Shown: positions 11,441-23,324 of the stretch, piece by piece | Layout of the letters: each line of letters opens with the position of its first letter | Numbering within the stretch: position 1 is the first letter of the stretch | Assembly (NCBI GenBank): GCA_949987705.1 | Contig: OX465282.1 | Location: 89,392,070 to 89,456,069, forward strand | Source of the DNA: Thereva unica | Lineage: Eukaryota; Arthropoda; Insecta; Diptera; Therevidae | Length of the DNA: 64,000 nucleotides | Reading direction: 5' to 3' | Position numbers and translations under genes: made by a program | The notes under the pieces: model-generated | Told to the model about the DNA's origin: nothing | Databases searched by the model: none | The model's input: the letters and a program-made list of their open reading frames with translations, nothing else

Positions 11441-11799
11441 TATATTTAAGCTAGTAGTTATAGGTATTCAAGAAGCTGCTCACCCCTTTTGTTTATCCCA
11501 CTACTGCTCCATGTGTCATGTTGAGCATTCGAAACACATCCTGCAATCATCTTCAGTCCGCTCTTTCTAGACGGATCCACTATATCCTTGATTTTAATGT
11601 ATAGTGGTGGATACCTGGGGTCAAAAGGGAGGTATGCTGAGTATAAAATACACTTGCTCCCCCTCTAGTCTTTATCTTCATCACTGCCACGTCCACTCCT
11701 GAAGTATCACGTTCACACTGCCATAGAGATACAAAATACATTTAGTATGATCCGTATCCATAAGCCATTTTATGGGATTGCACAGAACTGAATTGTTTA

Positions 11800-13558
11800 T
11801 AGACCAGTGCCGATAATTTTTGAGAAAAAAAATTCTTAGCAGTATAGGTTCTCCTGAAAAATTAGGAAAAATGGTACATATTCACGAAAGGGGAGGGGAT
11901 GCCAAAAGGTGGGTTTTGGGGGGTGAAACGTGTTTTTATGATTTCTGAGCAAAGTAGACCTCTTATCGAAAAACGTTTTAATGTATAAGTTGTAGATAAT
12001 TTAAAAAATCTAGAGCTTTCATTCAAACCATTTTTCGACATAACGCCAAAAACAATGGAGAAAAATGTTAAAACCGATTTTTTCACTTATCTTTTTTATC
12101 TTTCACAATCATGTTAATGTTAAATAATGTTAATGAAGTTTTGTGAAAATACACATTTTCATGTTACGAAAAGCCATAGTTTTTTGAAGCGATCGATTGC
12201 TTAGTTTTTATTTTATGAATTTAATTGAAAAAATTGGCCCTATTTTCAATCAAAAAAGTTGACGAACAAATTTTTGAGTTTTCAAATTTTTGAGACCGCT
12301 GTGTTTTCGTTGAGACCTCTACTTTTAGATGGTGTAAAAAATTATAGTGTCACAATGGAAAAACATCGATAAAAATTCGAAAAATTAAAAACATCCTTTT
12401 TCAAATATCGATTTTTCCGTAAACTTCGTCAGGCAAAACTGTAAATTTAATGTAATATATTATAAGGGACCTTCATGTTACCGTTTCAGTGGTAAAAAAT
12501 TGTTTAAACACGTATTTCACCCAAGACAAAGAGGCAAAAATTATCCATAAATAACGTGATGCAATTTTTGCGATTTTTCGACCCGCCTTCCCTCTTGGAG
12601 AGATGTCGTAAATCTAAGTCTAGCTAGACGCCTCCGCCCCTAATCTCACGTGTTTTTTTTTTCTCAAATTTTAAAAAATCGCTAGTATTTACACTAAAAA
12701 TAAGTATTTACCGGTGTAACCACAAGATTTAATTCTAGATAACTGATAGTTCGAACTCCTATTTGCCCCTCCTCTATTCCATTGGCTTTTCAGCTTGCAG
12801 TGGACACATAACTACCCAAACGTGAGCACTCATACCCAATAAGAATTTCATTACGCTAAGATTCGGGCCCTTCCTGTAATTCCATATATTCTAAGGGCTT
12901 TTTCGCGGGTCAGTGTTACTTGGCCCATATGCCACAGCATTCATTAAGCCCCGTCTTTTACTGGGATTTTTGGGCAGAATTTAGCCATATATTAGGCCGT
13001 GGCCTGAAAATTTATGCTTTGAAGACAAGTATTATCACACACTCATGCCTGCTGGGGCCTGCAGTCCAAGAAAATTTACAAAAATTTTTATGTGTAGGAG
13101 CATTTATCGTCAGCTTTTACCTGAAGATCTAAACTTTTATTCAGTCTCAAGCCGTGATTTTACACGAATTTACGCCGTATCCATTCTCAACGGAAAGCAA
13201 GGCGCGAAAACCATTCACAGTTGCGTTCGCGCTTGTTCGCGGGTGTTCACGGCGTGAGTCTGGAGTCGCCTTAAGGTACAAATACATTGGCGCAGAGGCT
13301 GTGACGTACATTATCTGCTACTTTTACTCATACATTATCTACTACTTTTACATTTAACGTTTTTTGATAAGAAGTCTACTTTTCTTAGAAATCGTAAAAA
13401 ACACGTTTTACCCCCAAAGCTCCCATTTTGGCATCGCTGCCCCCTTCCGGTCGTATGCTGCGGTGCTTTTGATTTTTCTCTGTTTATGTACCATTTATGC
13501 TAATTTTCCCGAATTTTTCTAGTTTTTGGCTTTTCAAACGGGATTTGGCACAGGTCTA
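11800..13558. mobile_element. Long-TIR non-autonomous element with TTA target duplication
   Basis: Termini TAGACCAGTGCC (left) and GGCACAGGTCTA (right) are inverted. TTA sits directly outside each (11797-11799 and 13559-13561). The arms stay recognisably complementary for about 200 bp: the region near 11860-12000 (GATGCCAAAAGG, GAAACGTGTTTTT, AAGTAGAC) is mirrored at 13340-13470. No transposase frame is present. TSD and size fit a Harbinger-type non-autonomous element, but the superfamily is inferred. Confidence 0.65.
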
Positions 13559-13561
13559 TTA

Positions 13562-14360
13562 ATTCAGTTTTAGTTTTGGATTTATTTTCTAAAATTCTTT
13601 AAGATATCCGATTTTTTAAAACAATCAAAGTAACTTCACTTTGTTAAACACACTACACATGAATTCACAATTTCCGTAGGTAAGTAAAAATTATTAATTC
13701 ACACTAAAACCCCTCTTCGAGTTTAATGACTCAATAAAGAGCAAAAATCTTCAATTATTTTCCTAGGAAGTACCCAACTAAAATGACCAGTCAAACTGAC
13801 CAAAAATTATGTTCAGTTTTTCATAGACTTGAAGGTCACCGCTGCCCCGATTAAGATTTCTATCGCCGCAATCCTAATCTCACAATCCAACAAAAGAAGC
13901 CGTTTAGCCCCAATCACAAAAAAAGCTAAGATCAAAAAGATTTCACTTTGACCTCTTCACAGGTTAAACTCCCATTCAGGAAAATCAAGCAGAATTTTCC
14001 ATTATTCACCTGGGAACATTTTCTTGTGATAATCGCATTCGGTTGGGCTAAGAAGACGTTGGCGACGTCTTAGGAGAAGAAGAATGGCTGAAGTTGGTTC
14101 GATGGCAGAATGCTGAGAAGTCGTACACGCATGCCGAGAGCTTGCGTTGATTCTCCCTAGTTTTGAGGAAATTTTTCTCGCACTGATAACCCGCTTGGCC
14201 GGACAAAGGAAGTAGCGGCTGTGATTTGGCGGCAATTTAAGAACAACGCAAGGTTGTGGTGCCCATTAAAGACGCTGGAGTTACATCACTAAGAAAATAA
14301 ATTGTTGGACGAGTCGAGTCGCTGGTCTAGGAGGAAACGCTTTACCCTAATGCCATTGCA
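13562..14360. other. Intergenic region upstream of the first cuticle-type gene
   Basis: No open frame with a recognisable motif. The AT-rich left half grades into more balanced sequence near the promoter at 14362. Confidence 0.4.
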
Positions 14361-14361
14361 G

Positions 14362-14397
14362 TATATAATGACGATCATAGTCCTAGGCTTCATCAGT
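14362..14397 (+). promoter_or_regulatory. TATA box and TCAGT initiator
   Basis: TATATAA (14362-14368) lies 31 bp upstream of TCAGT (14393-14397), the standard insect TATA-Inr spacing. The start codon is 41 bp further on. Confidence 0.75.
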
Positions 14398-14437
14398 TGG
14401 ATTTTGTGTGTTAACAGTGATTGAGTATTCTAGAATC

Positions 14438-14940
14438 ATGCTGAGATATGTAAGAAATTTGTTCATCAAAAAAGTGCAGTTTGTGTAATTTGTGTTTTTT
14501 TATTGAAGATCTTCTGTGCTGTTTTTGTGTCACTGACTGCTGCTAAGCCGGGCGGCTACTTGGATGATTCCAGTCTGTCATACGCCTCTGGATATGGCTA
14601 CCCTTACTATGGGGGCGGATATGGACACTCATATCTAGGAGGTCATATTGGACATTCTTATCCACCAGCTATATCACACCAAAGTTCAACGATTTTTCAC
14701 GATAAGCATCACCCAATAATTAAGCCAGTTATTAAGACGTATCTCCCGCCTCCACCTGTTGTAAAGACATACTTACCACCACCTGTGATTAAGTCATACA
14801 TCCCACCGGTTTACAAATACTCACATTATCCTAGCTACGCGTTTTCTGGATGGCCATCTTATGGATCCCATAGCCTTTGGGATTCAAGCTGGCCTTCATA
14901 TGGTTCTCATTATGGCTCTCATGGACTTTGGGATTGGTAA
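14438..14940 (+). CDS. Secreted Gly/Tyr/Pro-rich retinin-like cuticle protein, two exons
   Basis: Exons 14438-14449 (ATG CTG AGA TAT) and 14509-14940, joined by a GTAAGA...TTGAAG intron, give 147 residues. Residues 1-16 or so form a signal peptide (I-F-C-A-V-F-V-S-L-T-A-A) with likely cleavage before KPGGY. A Gly/Tyr/His-rich stretch follows, then the family core AISHQSSTIFHDKHH. After that come Pro-rich repeats (KTYLPPP, KSYIPP) and a C-terminal Trp/Ser/Tyr-Gly repeat ending LWDW (WPSYGSH twice). The S-H-Q-S core is shared with the four other such genes here and points to the retinin-like cuticle family. This member is the most diverged. It is probably an extracellular structural protein of cuticle; function is inferred from family and composition. 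Confidence 0.8.
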
Positions 14941-15689
14941 AGAGGTCCTTTGAGCTCGTAAGAAACCGACTTTTTTCTAATTTTAAAGTAAGTAAAATTA
15001 AGTACAATTTTCTTTTAATGCTTGGTGTGAGAAATAGTAAATGCAGTAAATATTTTTACTTGAAAACTAATTTGAGTTTTTTTTTTATTATTTTATGATA
15101 TTTAACTAATATTTTTCGTTAGGTATGCAAAAATGTAAAAAAATCACATACAATAATGTTCGTTTACATCCATAGATACAGCCATTATATTTGCAATATT
15201 CACGATACTACTCCTATCCACCACGTCCCCGTCGTGACCTCTGGGCAATGCAGGTAACTTGAGCTAAGGTGGGGGGCGCACACGAGTTTTCAGCGCGGAA
15301 AAACCGATCATACTGGTTGGGCACTAGGCTAAGAATTTTTGTTGTTTTGTGCACAACCACATAGACAATAGAATTTTTACACGGAAAAGAGGCAGAAATT
15401 TAAATGCACCGTGTAATACTCAAATTTTACACAGACAGGTTTGGCGTGAGTCCCAAGTGAATGGCCGTGTAATATCACTCAATAGCAGCATTGCAAGAGA
15501 CCAGATGGCGAGATAATAATAATAAGATTATAGAACTCAGAACATGTACAATCTTCCCTTGTGGAATAGCATAAACGGGCAAAGAATTTGGAGTGCCATT
15601 TTTGGTGGACAACTCAATAAATCCGAGCATCATCGATTTTAAAGGTATCAGTAGAACAATATGCTTACTAAGACTCAAGACGCGATTCC
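14941..15689. other. 3' flank of the cuticle-type gene; nothing else recognised
   Basis: AT-rich downstream sequence without an obvious AATAAA close to the stop. The later part (15200 onward) has short frames with no motif. Confidence 0.35.
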
Positions 15690-16085
15690 TGTTATTCCTG
15701 ATTATCTGTTCAGAATCAACATGCACGCTTCTACAGAAGAGAAGCAGGACGAAGAAAAGGATGCGTTCTACGGCACTCTGCTAAGAGCTTTTAATCAAAT
15801 TCCGTCGATCGTGAGAGACGCTAATGCGAAATTAGAAAAAAAAAAGAGGAATTCGTTGGTACCATAGGCCAACATAGCCTACACAACCACACAAATAATA
15901 ATGGTACCCGCCTAATTGACTTTTCACATCGCGCGGAATTATGTCCACCCTTTTTCCACATAAAAACATCCACAAAATGACGTGGATATCACCCGCCAGA
16001 ATTACGAAGAACCGTAGAAGAGTCTCCGAAAGGTTGGAACAAGAGCCGAATAGCATAAATGAAATATAGGAATGCATAAAAGATA
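15690..16085 (+). pseudogene. RTE-like non-LTR endonuclease (EEP) domain remnant
   Basis: The translation reads TEEKQDEEKDAFYGTL, then DANAKLEKK, a glycine/threonine-x-G-Q-H-S-L-H segment, NNNGTRLIDF and a basic H-I-K-T-S-T tail. These follow the order of an apurinic-like endonuclease of the RTE-like family (GDxNAK, then NGxRLxDF). The normally conserved GD before NAK is altered and frames shift at about 15840 and 15980. The hAT-type element at 16094 interrupts the sequence downstream. Confidence 0.7.
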
Positions 16086-16093
16086 GTTTAAAG

Positions 16094-17242
16094 CAGTGGT
16101 TCCCAAACTTTATTTCGTACGGAACCTTTCTACAATGTATAAAATTTGGCGGAACCCAACAATGAAAAAATAAAATAATATATGCATATATTTATCCTTT
16201 AATATATTTTAAAACGTTTTTATTAGCTCGCTTTCTTGTCTGTCTGTTTGTCTGGTACATATCTTGCAATTGGGGGCCTCGGTAGCCTAGGGGGTAAGGC
16301 GACTGGCTACTATCCGAGAGGTACCGGGTTCGATTCCCGGCCAGCCCCACGGTCCTTCGCCTTTTCCACTTTTCCACCTACATAACTTTCCGTCTTTCTT
16401 CTTCCCTCTTTACATTCCTGATTCCTTCTGTCATAGCCTTCCTTAGCCCTTCCCCGCTCCACCAAAGCGTATGTCATCGGTTGGTTGATGAGATTCAACT
16501 CGTTTCAGGAGGCCTAACACTCCAGCGAGTTGTTTCTCGATGCCCCGATGTCAAAGTCGCAATAGTAATGGTTGGAATTAGGTAGACTAAAAATATCGCG
16601 GGTAGGTTGTGGCAGTTCCTTTCTTCCCCGACTAGAGCTGCTGTTCGACATTGCAATCTATACGAATAAAATAGATTGTCGACAGTATAAAGGGCCTTTC
16701 CTGTGACTCTAGTCTTTCACATAAAAAAAAAATCGATTTTTGAAATACTTCCGGCTACCCGATGACCCTGAAATTTTGCACACAACTTCAGCTCCAATGA
16801 CAATGCAATATGGGATACTCAATATACCTTTAGATCTATGGCGGCAGTCTCAGGAGGGCGGATTGAAATATTCTTCACAACCCCTTCGACATGGGTATCA
16901 AATGAAAGGGTATGATAAGTAGAACACCATAAGCAATATAATATACTCAATATATCGTTTGCTCCATGGCGCCCATCTCAAAAGGGCGGATTAGCATTTT
17001 CTTCACAACCCCCTCGACATGGGAATATGGAATGGGGGCCAAAATGTTACGCGGCGTGACGTAGACCAAATTTCAAGGAAGAAGGGCCACTCGCACTTTC
17101 TGATTAGCAAGAACGCGTTAAACGGCCGGCGCAGCGCCAGTGAGTCTGCGAATGTATTTGCGCTTCGGCGCTGGTGACACGGAACCCTAAAATTTTTTCG
17201 TGGAACCCTAAGGTTCGGCGGAACCCACTTTGGGAATCACTG
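16094..17242. mobile_element. hAT-type non-autonomous element with 8-bp target duplication, carrying a nested SINE
   Basis: Left end CAGTGGTTCCCAAACTTT and right end TTTGGGAATCACTG are inverted. GTTTAAAG occurs on both sides (16086-16093 and 17243-17250), a perfect 8-bp hAT duplication. Subterminal CGGAACC/GGTTC motifs are also mirrored. There is no transposase. The interior includes two imperfect direct repeats (about 16814-16895 and 16942-17025) sharing GGGCGGATT and TCTTCACAACCCC, plus the SINE at 16272-16733. Confidence 0.85.
16272..16733 (+). mobile_element. tRNA-derived SINE, copy 1
   Basis: The 5' end is tRNA-like. An A-box-like GGTAGCCTAGGGGG and a consensus B box GGTTCGATTCC lie 45 bp apart, and a GGGG...CCCC acceptor pairing is visible. 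A unique body follows for about 380 bp and ends in an A run. A second copy in reverse orientation at 26065-26493 shares both the tRNA head and the body through the common end TGACTCTAGTCTTTCACAT (approximately), so this is a repeat family and not a lone tRNA gene. Pol III transcription from the boxes is the family norm. Confidence 0.8.
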
Positions 17243-17250
17243 GTTTAAAG

Positions 17251-17530
17251 GCCCCTGCCGCAGGCGCCATCGGTTGGTACGAAGAAGAAGCGGGGACGAT
17301 TGGTTTAAAAAATCTAGACCCGAAAAAAGGACATGGACCTGACAATCTGCCCCCAATTTTTTGGAACGATGCTCAAATCATATCTCATTCCCTCTGCATC
17401 TTATCTTTAGCAAATCATTATCGTTAGGAAGTTTCCTACGTTGTGGAACAAATCCTCCCTCATACCAATCCATAAGGCGTTTGATAAGCATTCAGTGGAT
17501 AACCTTTAATCTCTACTTTCAGAAACCGTT
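17251..17530 (+). pseudogene. Non-LTR RT N-terminal fragment
   Basis: The frame reads LDPKKGHGPDNLPPIFW and, after a frameshift at about 17410, SLSLGSF. This is the RT motif 0/1 pattern (K-x-x-GPD-x-IPP) of a Jockey-type element. Only about 90 codons remain, with stops after the shift. Confidence 0.65.
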
Positions 17531-17599
17531 TTGTGTATTTAAATCGAGCCACTTTGCTAATAGTGGCGCAATGTGTTAGGATATATTTTGTTTATACTG

Positions 17600-18800
17600 C
17601 AATTATGCAGAAACTATACATGCGACAAATTTCATCTTTCGGCAGTTTAAAGTATATGTACCAGGCTCTCACATCCCAAAAATCATCCCCTAGTATAACA
17701 AATTAACAAAGTTATGAATTTTTGAAAAAGGGGCATTTTTAAGGGGGTTTCTAGCTTTTCTCGACATTTTGTACAAAATTCTCTACAAATGTCCTGTTGA
17801 GGGTAACGTGATTCATCCAGCACTTTTTATTGTATGGGCAAAAACGCGAAAAAGGCATATTTGCACATTCAAAACCCAGCAAAAAAAAGTTTACCGACCG
17901 AGTTTCTTGTGGGTTTTCCCCCCATGTGGCCCCAAAACAAGCTCGTTTCTGCTACAGTGGTTACAAGGCTGTACGACCCATTTTGGAACTTTCTTGGGGA
18001 AATTTTCTCAGAATTTCCATCTTTTTTTAAGATTTCAAGAAAAAGCTGCCACGGAGGGGACTATTTGACTTAAAATCGCTTTTCTGAGTTCAGGAAGAAT
18101 CCTGAGTGAATTTCCGGTTACCGGTGACCGCAGCTTCTTAGAACAACTTGAACTTTCCACTTCTGACGCGTTTTTTTCGGTTTGAAGTTGAAACCGCGAC
18201 TGCCACGATGGGGACTTGTTTGAATATGCGTTTGCACTTTGAATTTTAGAGCAAGCGAATTTTACAGTTAAATCGAACGCGCCGAATGGGTTTTCGAATT
18301 GTTGCAGGTTCATGAAACATCCCCCGAGCAGAGGGAGCCACAACAGTACATTCGAACACATGCAGGCTCTAGCTGCACTGCGGTTCGCAATTTTAACGGA
18401 AAATTTCGGACAAAATTCGAATACGTGTAAGTTCTGTAGTTTTAGGCCCCAAAAACCATTCGTGAACGCCCTATCCCGAATCGCACAAGTTGGTCCATTT
18501 AATATGCGCAATTAATCTGGATTTTTGTAGTTGGGACATGCCCTATAGGTTTCTGGGGCCTGCCGGGCTTTATGGCTGGCTGGATGGCCATTTTTTTTTT
18601 TTTTGTGTGGAAAAATGTTGTCTAGGTCGGTATCCACCGAAAGCATTTTTTTTTGGGGGGGTACTCATTTCCGACTCTAAAACGGTCATCGGCTCCGGAC
18701 ACGCATATGCCTTTTTCCGCGTTTTTGCCCGTATACTCAAAAATCGAAAAAATCCCCATTTTTGTTGTTAATTATTATTTAAACAACGTGGAAACACGAC
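17600..18800. repeat. Long imperfect inverted repeat, possibly a decayed TIR element
   Basis: The phrase ATGGGCAAAAACGCGAAAAA (17834-17853) is mirrored, with a few changes, at 18690-18735 (CCTTTTTCCGCGTTTTTGCC). The GGGGCA/CCCCAT motifs around it also pair loosely. The open frames here overlap each other and show no motif. I found no clear termini or target duplication. Confidence 0.45.
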
Positions 18801-19860
18801 TAAAATTTGGCTGGTTTTTGGGTTTTAGTAATGGATACCCGTGAAGTGCAACTAGTTTGCTGTACAATTTTATAGGATGAAAAAATCTCGAATGACTGGT
18901 CTATTAGGAGACCGCGAGATTTATGTTACATATTTGAAGGAATTGTAGTAGGCCTGCCTGAATCTGAAAAAAAATTTATAAAAATTGATTCTTTATTTTT
19001 CTGTGGGAAAATATTTTTGATTTAACATTCGGCACGGCCCACCAAAACTCCCGGTAGTTGGGTAGACCTGTCCAGCTCTGGTGGTGGCACCCGACTTGTC
19101 ACTTCTGTCAAAACCCGAGATTCACTGCAGACCAGCGAGCACTAATAACAAGAGTGATGAGCTAGAACAAATTTTTAAAAATGTTTCATTGCCCTTGAAA
19201 TCAGCTGATAAAAATTTCAATAGGAGTGAAAAAGTCAAAATGAACAAAGAAGTAATATCTATGATAAAAGAAGGCAGAATTACTTAGCCACTAAACGCAG
19301 CGTATGTGAAAGAAAGATAAAAAATGAAGGGGAAGTGGCTGGAATGTATATTATAAGATTCCCGCCTTTTTTAATGGACAATACAAGTGCATTCGTACGC
19401 CCAAAACAACAATACATATGCATTCGTAAGCCAAAATCGCTATACCAACACGAATTGTTTACCCATCAAATTACTGCTCTGTTCCAGTTTTGCTTCCATT
19501 TGAATGTAAACATTCCAGTAGGGGAATCAAGGAACATCTTCTGTTTCTTTCGTAATAATGTATTTTTTGCATAAGATGTATTTCCATCGCGCGTTTGTTA
19601 TTATTTTTTTGACATTTTTGCTTACATGTTATTTCTAATCTCTTCTTTCATATGTTTAACTCTTTTACTTGTCCTTGAGCTCTACCTAATCACTCTTGTT
19701 ATTAGTGCTCGCTGCTGCAGACGAACACCAAGCAGCTCTGTTTGCAAGGCCTACCCTGCGGTGCCCCTGGTGTACTTGTTCGGACGAAGGAGATGGCGAA
19801 TGGCGATGGCCATAAAACAGATCCTTAAGTCGGTTGGGCTGAGGGTTGGCAACCCGCTCG
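18801..19860. other. No recognisable gene
   Basis: Short frames such as 19081-19287 are rich in Lys/Asn/Ser with no known motif. The sequence contains AT-rich spacer and no repeat I could pair confidently. Confidence 0.35.
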
Positions 19861-19869
19861 CATAAAAAA

Positions 19870-20030
19870 CAAAATTGCTACGAATCGGCAAAGAAAGCCT
19901 CGGACCCGAATATGAGAACACTGCTTGCTGATGGACGGCTGGGTGAAGTCCTGAAGGAGATGAATCGATATAAAATCAAGATTTTGGGACTCGGCGAGAC
20001 CAGATGGCCCCACGCGGGGGAGCATATCTG
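19870..20030 (+). pseudogene. Non-LTR endonuclease N-terminal fragment
   Basis: MRTLLADGRLGEVLKEMNRY followed by KIKILGLGETRW is the start of an apurinic-like endonuclease domain. In the active enzyme this E in the xETRW block helps bind the metal. The fragment is about 50 codons and stops abruptly. It probably belongs to the same RTE-like family as 9800-10360 and 15690-16085. Confidence 0.75.
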
Positions 20031-20039
20031 CCCAAAACG

Positions 20040-21270
20040 GTGAGTCGTTTACTTATATTCTGGCAGAAATTAAACTGAAAGCCGTAGGGATAGCGTTGGC
20101 GTAATATTCACCAAATAAGCCAGGTCCAGCCTCATTAGCTGCTCACAGTTTCTGTAAGGATTATTACCGCTACTCCAATGCTACGCTCCAACTGCAGACG
20201 CAGACGACCATATCCAGGAACTTTCGAAAATATCAGTTTTTGAATGAAATTTTGGCCAAAAAGTGATTTTCGAAAACTTTGACCTTGAATAACTTTCAAA
20301 AGGTTAATCGGGTCAACTTTTTCGTGGGAATTTAAGTTGTAGAGAATTCATTCTAAACATTTTGGGCGCTTGCACGGGGTTGTATGGCCTACAAAAACCG
20401 AGATACATGGAAAACTCGGGAAAAAAGAGATATGTATCTCTGGCGGTCATGTTTTTTTTTTTTTTGGATTCCGAAATTGTTTTCTTAAAAAGACACAAGG
20501 AAGGTGAGTACCAATTTCCAGTCATTTTGAAGTTTTGTCTCCTTTCGTGCGTTTTTTTTTTTGCTAATTTCCCCGGACCATTGAGGTCTAAAAGATATAC
20601 AAAATCATTTGGTCAAAAAAAAATCGCGTGCGGTATTTTTCGCATTACGAAAGCCCTTTTTCGACCTATTTATTAGACTAATACCCCACTAAAGGAAGAG
20701 ACCGGAAGTAGGCAAAAAGGAGTTTAGTGGAAGAAGACCGTTCATGAGAGACTCTCTCTGTTTTTCTGCTAACCCCAGCTGGACATTCGCAGAGAAGTCT
20801 CGTCGCCTTCCATGCAGAGTAGGCATCGTTTGATCCGCTCGAATACTAAGCAAATAATGCCTAAAGCAGTACAAATTGGAACAAAGCGTATTATCACAAA
20901 AAAACATCCAGATACTAATCTTCTAAAACCTAAAGCAAACATTTTCAAATGGTAGTGATCTAATCCGATATGTTCGTATTTGTTGTGAATAACACATCTC
21001 TGTTTACTCTAGTAGCTTTATAACTTAAACCGTCAGTCCGGAAGTTACCCCAAAGTCAAGCAGGGTTATTGCGTCTCTAACGTTTATCTGAGCATGAATC
21101 TAAAAACAGTAGAACTTAATACGAAAAAACGTAATGCCTGATTTCATTTGAGAATTGAAAATTATTTTGCCGTAAAACAAAAACCAAATCAAACGCTTCA
21201 ATGAATTACGAAAAAAATATATTCTCTCACACTATAAATTAATTTCTCAGGAACACAACAAATTAATAAA
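20040..21270. other. No recognisable gene; short-frame AT-rich sequence
   Basis: Contains poly-T runs (around 20453-20465 and 20551-20561) and no motif-bearing frame. The part from 20900 onward is the 3' flank of the minus-strand cuticle-type gene. Confidence 0.35.
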
Positions 21271-21274
21271 TTAT

Positions 21275-21701
21275 TCACCAGCCATGACCTCCGTGTCCAT
21301 ATCCGTAGCCACTGTAGCCACCATAGCCGCCGACGTATGCAATAGGTGCTTCATAAGTCTTAACCACTGGAACGGAGTATGATTGGATGCCATGTGCAAG
21401 AACTGGAGTTACATGAGGCTTGCTATGGACGATGGTTTGGCTTTGATGTGAAACAGCAGATGGAACACTGTGAACGATGGCCCCAACTTTGGCAACAACT
21501 GGCTCATGTACCTTGACGTATTCCTGATGTACTATTGGTGCAGAATATACTAATGGAGCTTCTACATGGCTGAGATATCCTGGACGGGCAGCAACAACAG
21601 CAAGGAGGGAAGACAACACCACCTTAAAGAGAAATTCATTAATAACTTTCACGATTTTTCTTTGGTGCCAATGGCGGAAGGAAACTCACCAACTTGAACA
21701 T
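21275..21701 (-). CDS. Secreted retinin-like cuticle protein, two exons
   Basis: Minus-strand exons 21701-21690 (ATG TTC AAG TTG) and 21622-21275, with a 67-bp GTGAGT...TTTAAG intron, encode 119 residues. A signal peptide ([16 protein letters not shown]) is followed by RPGYL, then [19 protein letters not shown], the core [16 protein letters not shown], a VTPVLAHGI segment, and a Gly/Tyr-rich tail ending GHGGHGW. The order RPGYL, V-x-K-V-G-x-I-V, [12 protein letters not shown] is the retinin-like family pattern and is closest to the gene at 58272-58679. Probable extracellular matrix or cuticle component; the tissue is not deducible from sequence. Confidence 0.88.
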
Positions 21702-21763
21702 TTTTTTATTTTTTAAGATTTTCACGGGTCTGTGCTGACTTAACTCAAAACTCCAAGAACTGG

Positions 21764-21800
21764 ACTGATAACTAAAACCGATCAGGTATGCCTTTTTATA
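21764..21800 (-). promoter_or_regulatory. TATA box and TCAGT initiator
   Basis: On the minus strand TATAAAAAGG (from 21800) is followed 32 bp later by TCAGT (21768-21764), about 63 bp ahead of the start codon. Confidence 0.75.
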
Positions 21801-21829
21801 CAACCCAACTTGTGATCGGACCACCTGAG

Positions 21830-23320
21830 GTTTTCTTCAGTTTGGCATTTGTTGCGTCACCAAACAATTACTTTTGGCCATGAAAATTGGCCTGCACCAA
21901 ATGAACGTGGAGTGGCCAGGTACTAACTACCGCGTGCCCACCTTTTTCATGCCGGATGGGTGCTTCGTGCCTGCATTGAAGAAACCTAGTCTAGTTTCTA
22001 GTACTTCGGACAAACGTCTCAATTGTGGGGACTTCTGTAATTAACGTTCGCTGCGATATCGAGATTTTCTCAAGATAAATCGGTTTGAAGGCTAATTTCT
22101 ATTTACACAAGTCAATCAGATTTTTTTTTTGTTATATTCATATGACCGGTCAATAACTTGACAAGAAAATTTTATTCAGGCATTTCGGGTGAGAAGGTAA
22201 AATCCAGTGCGTTTCTAGACCGAAACTAATGTGGTAGTTACAAATTTACAGCAGTGAAAATTATTTTTGATTAATTACATGACAACGAACAATAAATCTG
22301 ATACAAATCAATCATAAACATTTTGTTTTAATGGTCAATAACAAAAATTTCATATATTTTGAAATCGAAAGTGAAACTCCTTCCATTTTATAGATGCTAG
22401 CTTCCTGTTTGGTTTCCATCCTAGGATATTAACCTTCCGAAAAGGTTGCTATCGCTCCTTCTATGATAGCAGAGAAAAATCTTGAACAATTCTTCTGCAA
22501 GTTATCACTCGAAAAGGGAAAAAGGTCAGTCGGAGTCAACGACTTTCCTATGAGTTCTCTTTTTTATTTTGAATATTAAAAAGAGTCATCTTAACCCGGA
22601 ATGCCCTTACGGGATAGCAATAAGGATAAGTGCTGTCGATTTTACAGAATTCAATCGCAATTCAAACACATTTCGAATTTATCGAAATTTACTTAATGTG
22701 CGGCTATTTTGTGGATATACATATACTTTAGCAGGACGTTAACTCGTAACTCGTTTTGATAATAAATATTTTAATTTACTAAGAAGGTTCAGTGACTTGT
22801 GACATATGGAGAATGATTTGGAAGTTATATGCAGGCTTTACTAATTTTTTTAAAAAGTGTCTGAAGAGTTTTTCGATTCTCCATCTTTAAATCAGCGTCT
22901 AAAGTTTTGCTAACATTGCCTTTTGTATGTGATTCCAATTAGGGTCCCAAAAATTTTAAATATATCCCTTCAAATAAAACCTTACTGGATTATGATAATG
23001 AATTAATTAATATTAAAAATATAAAGCCTTCGCTCTACTAAGGCACGCTAAACTCTCGTCCCGTCACAGCTTAAATTAAATGGTTTAATGAGCTCCCTTG
23101 TACGGTGCCATATTCATGGCAAGTAAAACCGGTTTTATAGATGAGAGGGGGAAGGAAACGGTAGAAATTTACGAATAAAACCGGTTTTACTCAACAAACT
23201 TATGGAAATGATCAAGAAATGATAGACAAAAACCTAAGAGGGGGGGGGGCTTTCTCTGCCCGTTTTCGAAATAGGTGTTTTGAATTTTGCGTGTGAAGAA
23301 AAGTGTAGTTTAATGAAATA
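21830..23320. other. No recognisable gene; two relics of a MITE motif near 23.1-23.2 kb
   Basis: AT-rich spacer. The phrase AAAACCGGTTTTA occurs at about 23127 and 23180, as in the nested MITE at 5605-5933, so a degraded relative may lie here. Confidence 0.35.
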
Positions 23321-23324
23321 GAAT

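Noticed and set aside
16272..16345. A genuine tRNA gene
   Set aside because: The tRNA-like head continues into a 380-bp body with an A tail, and a second copy exists at 26.1-26.5 kb, so it is a SINE.
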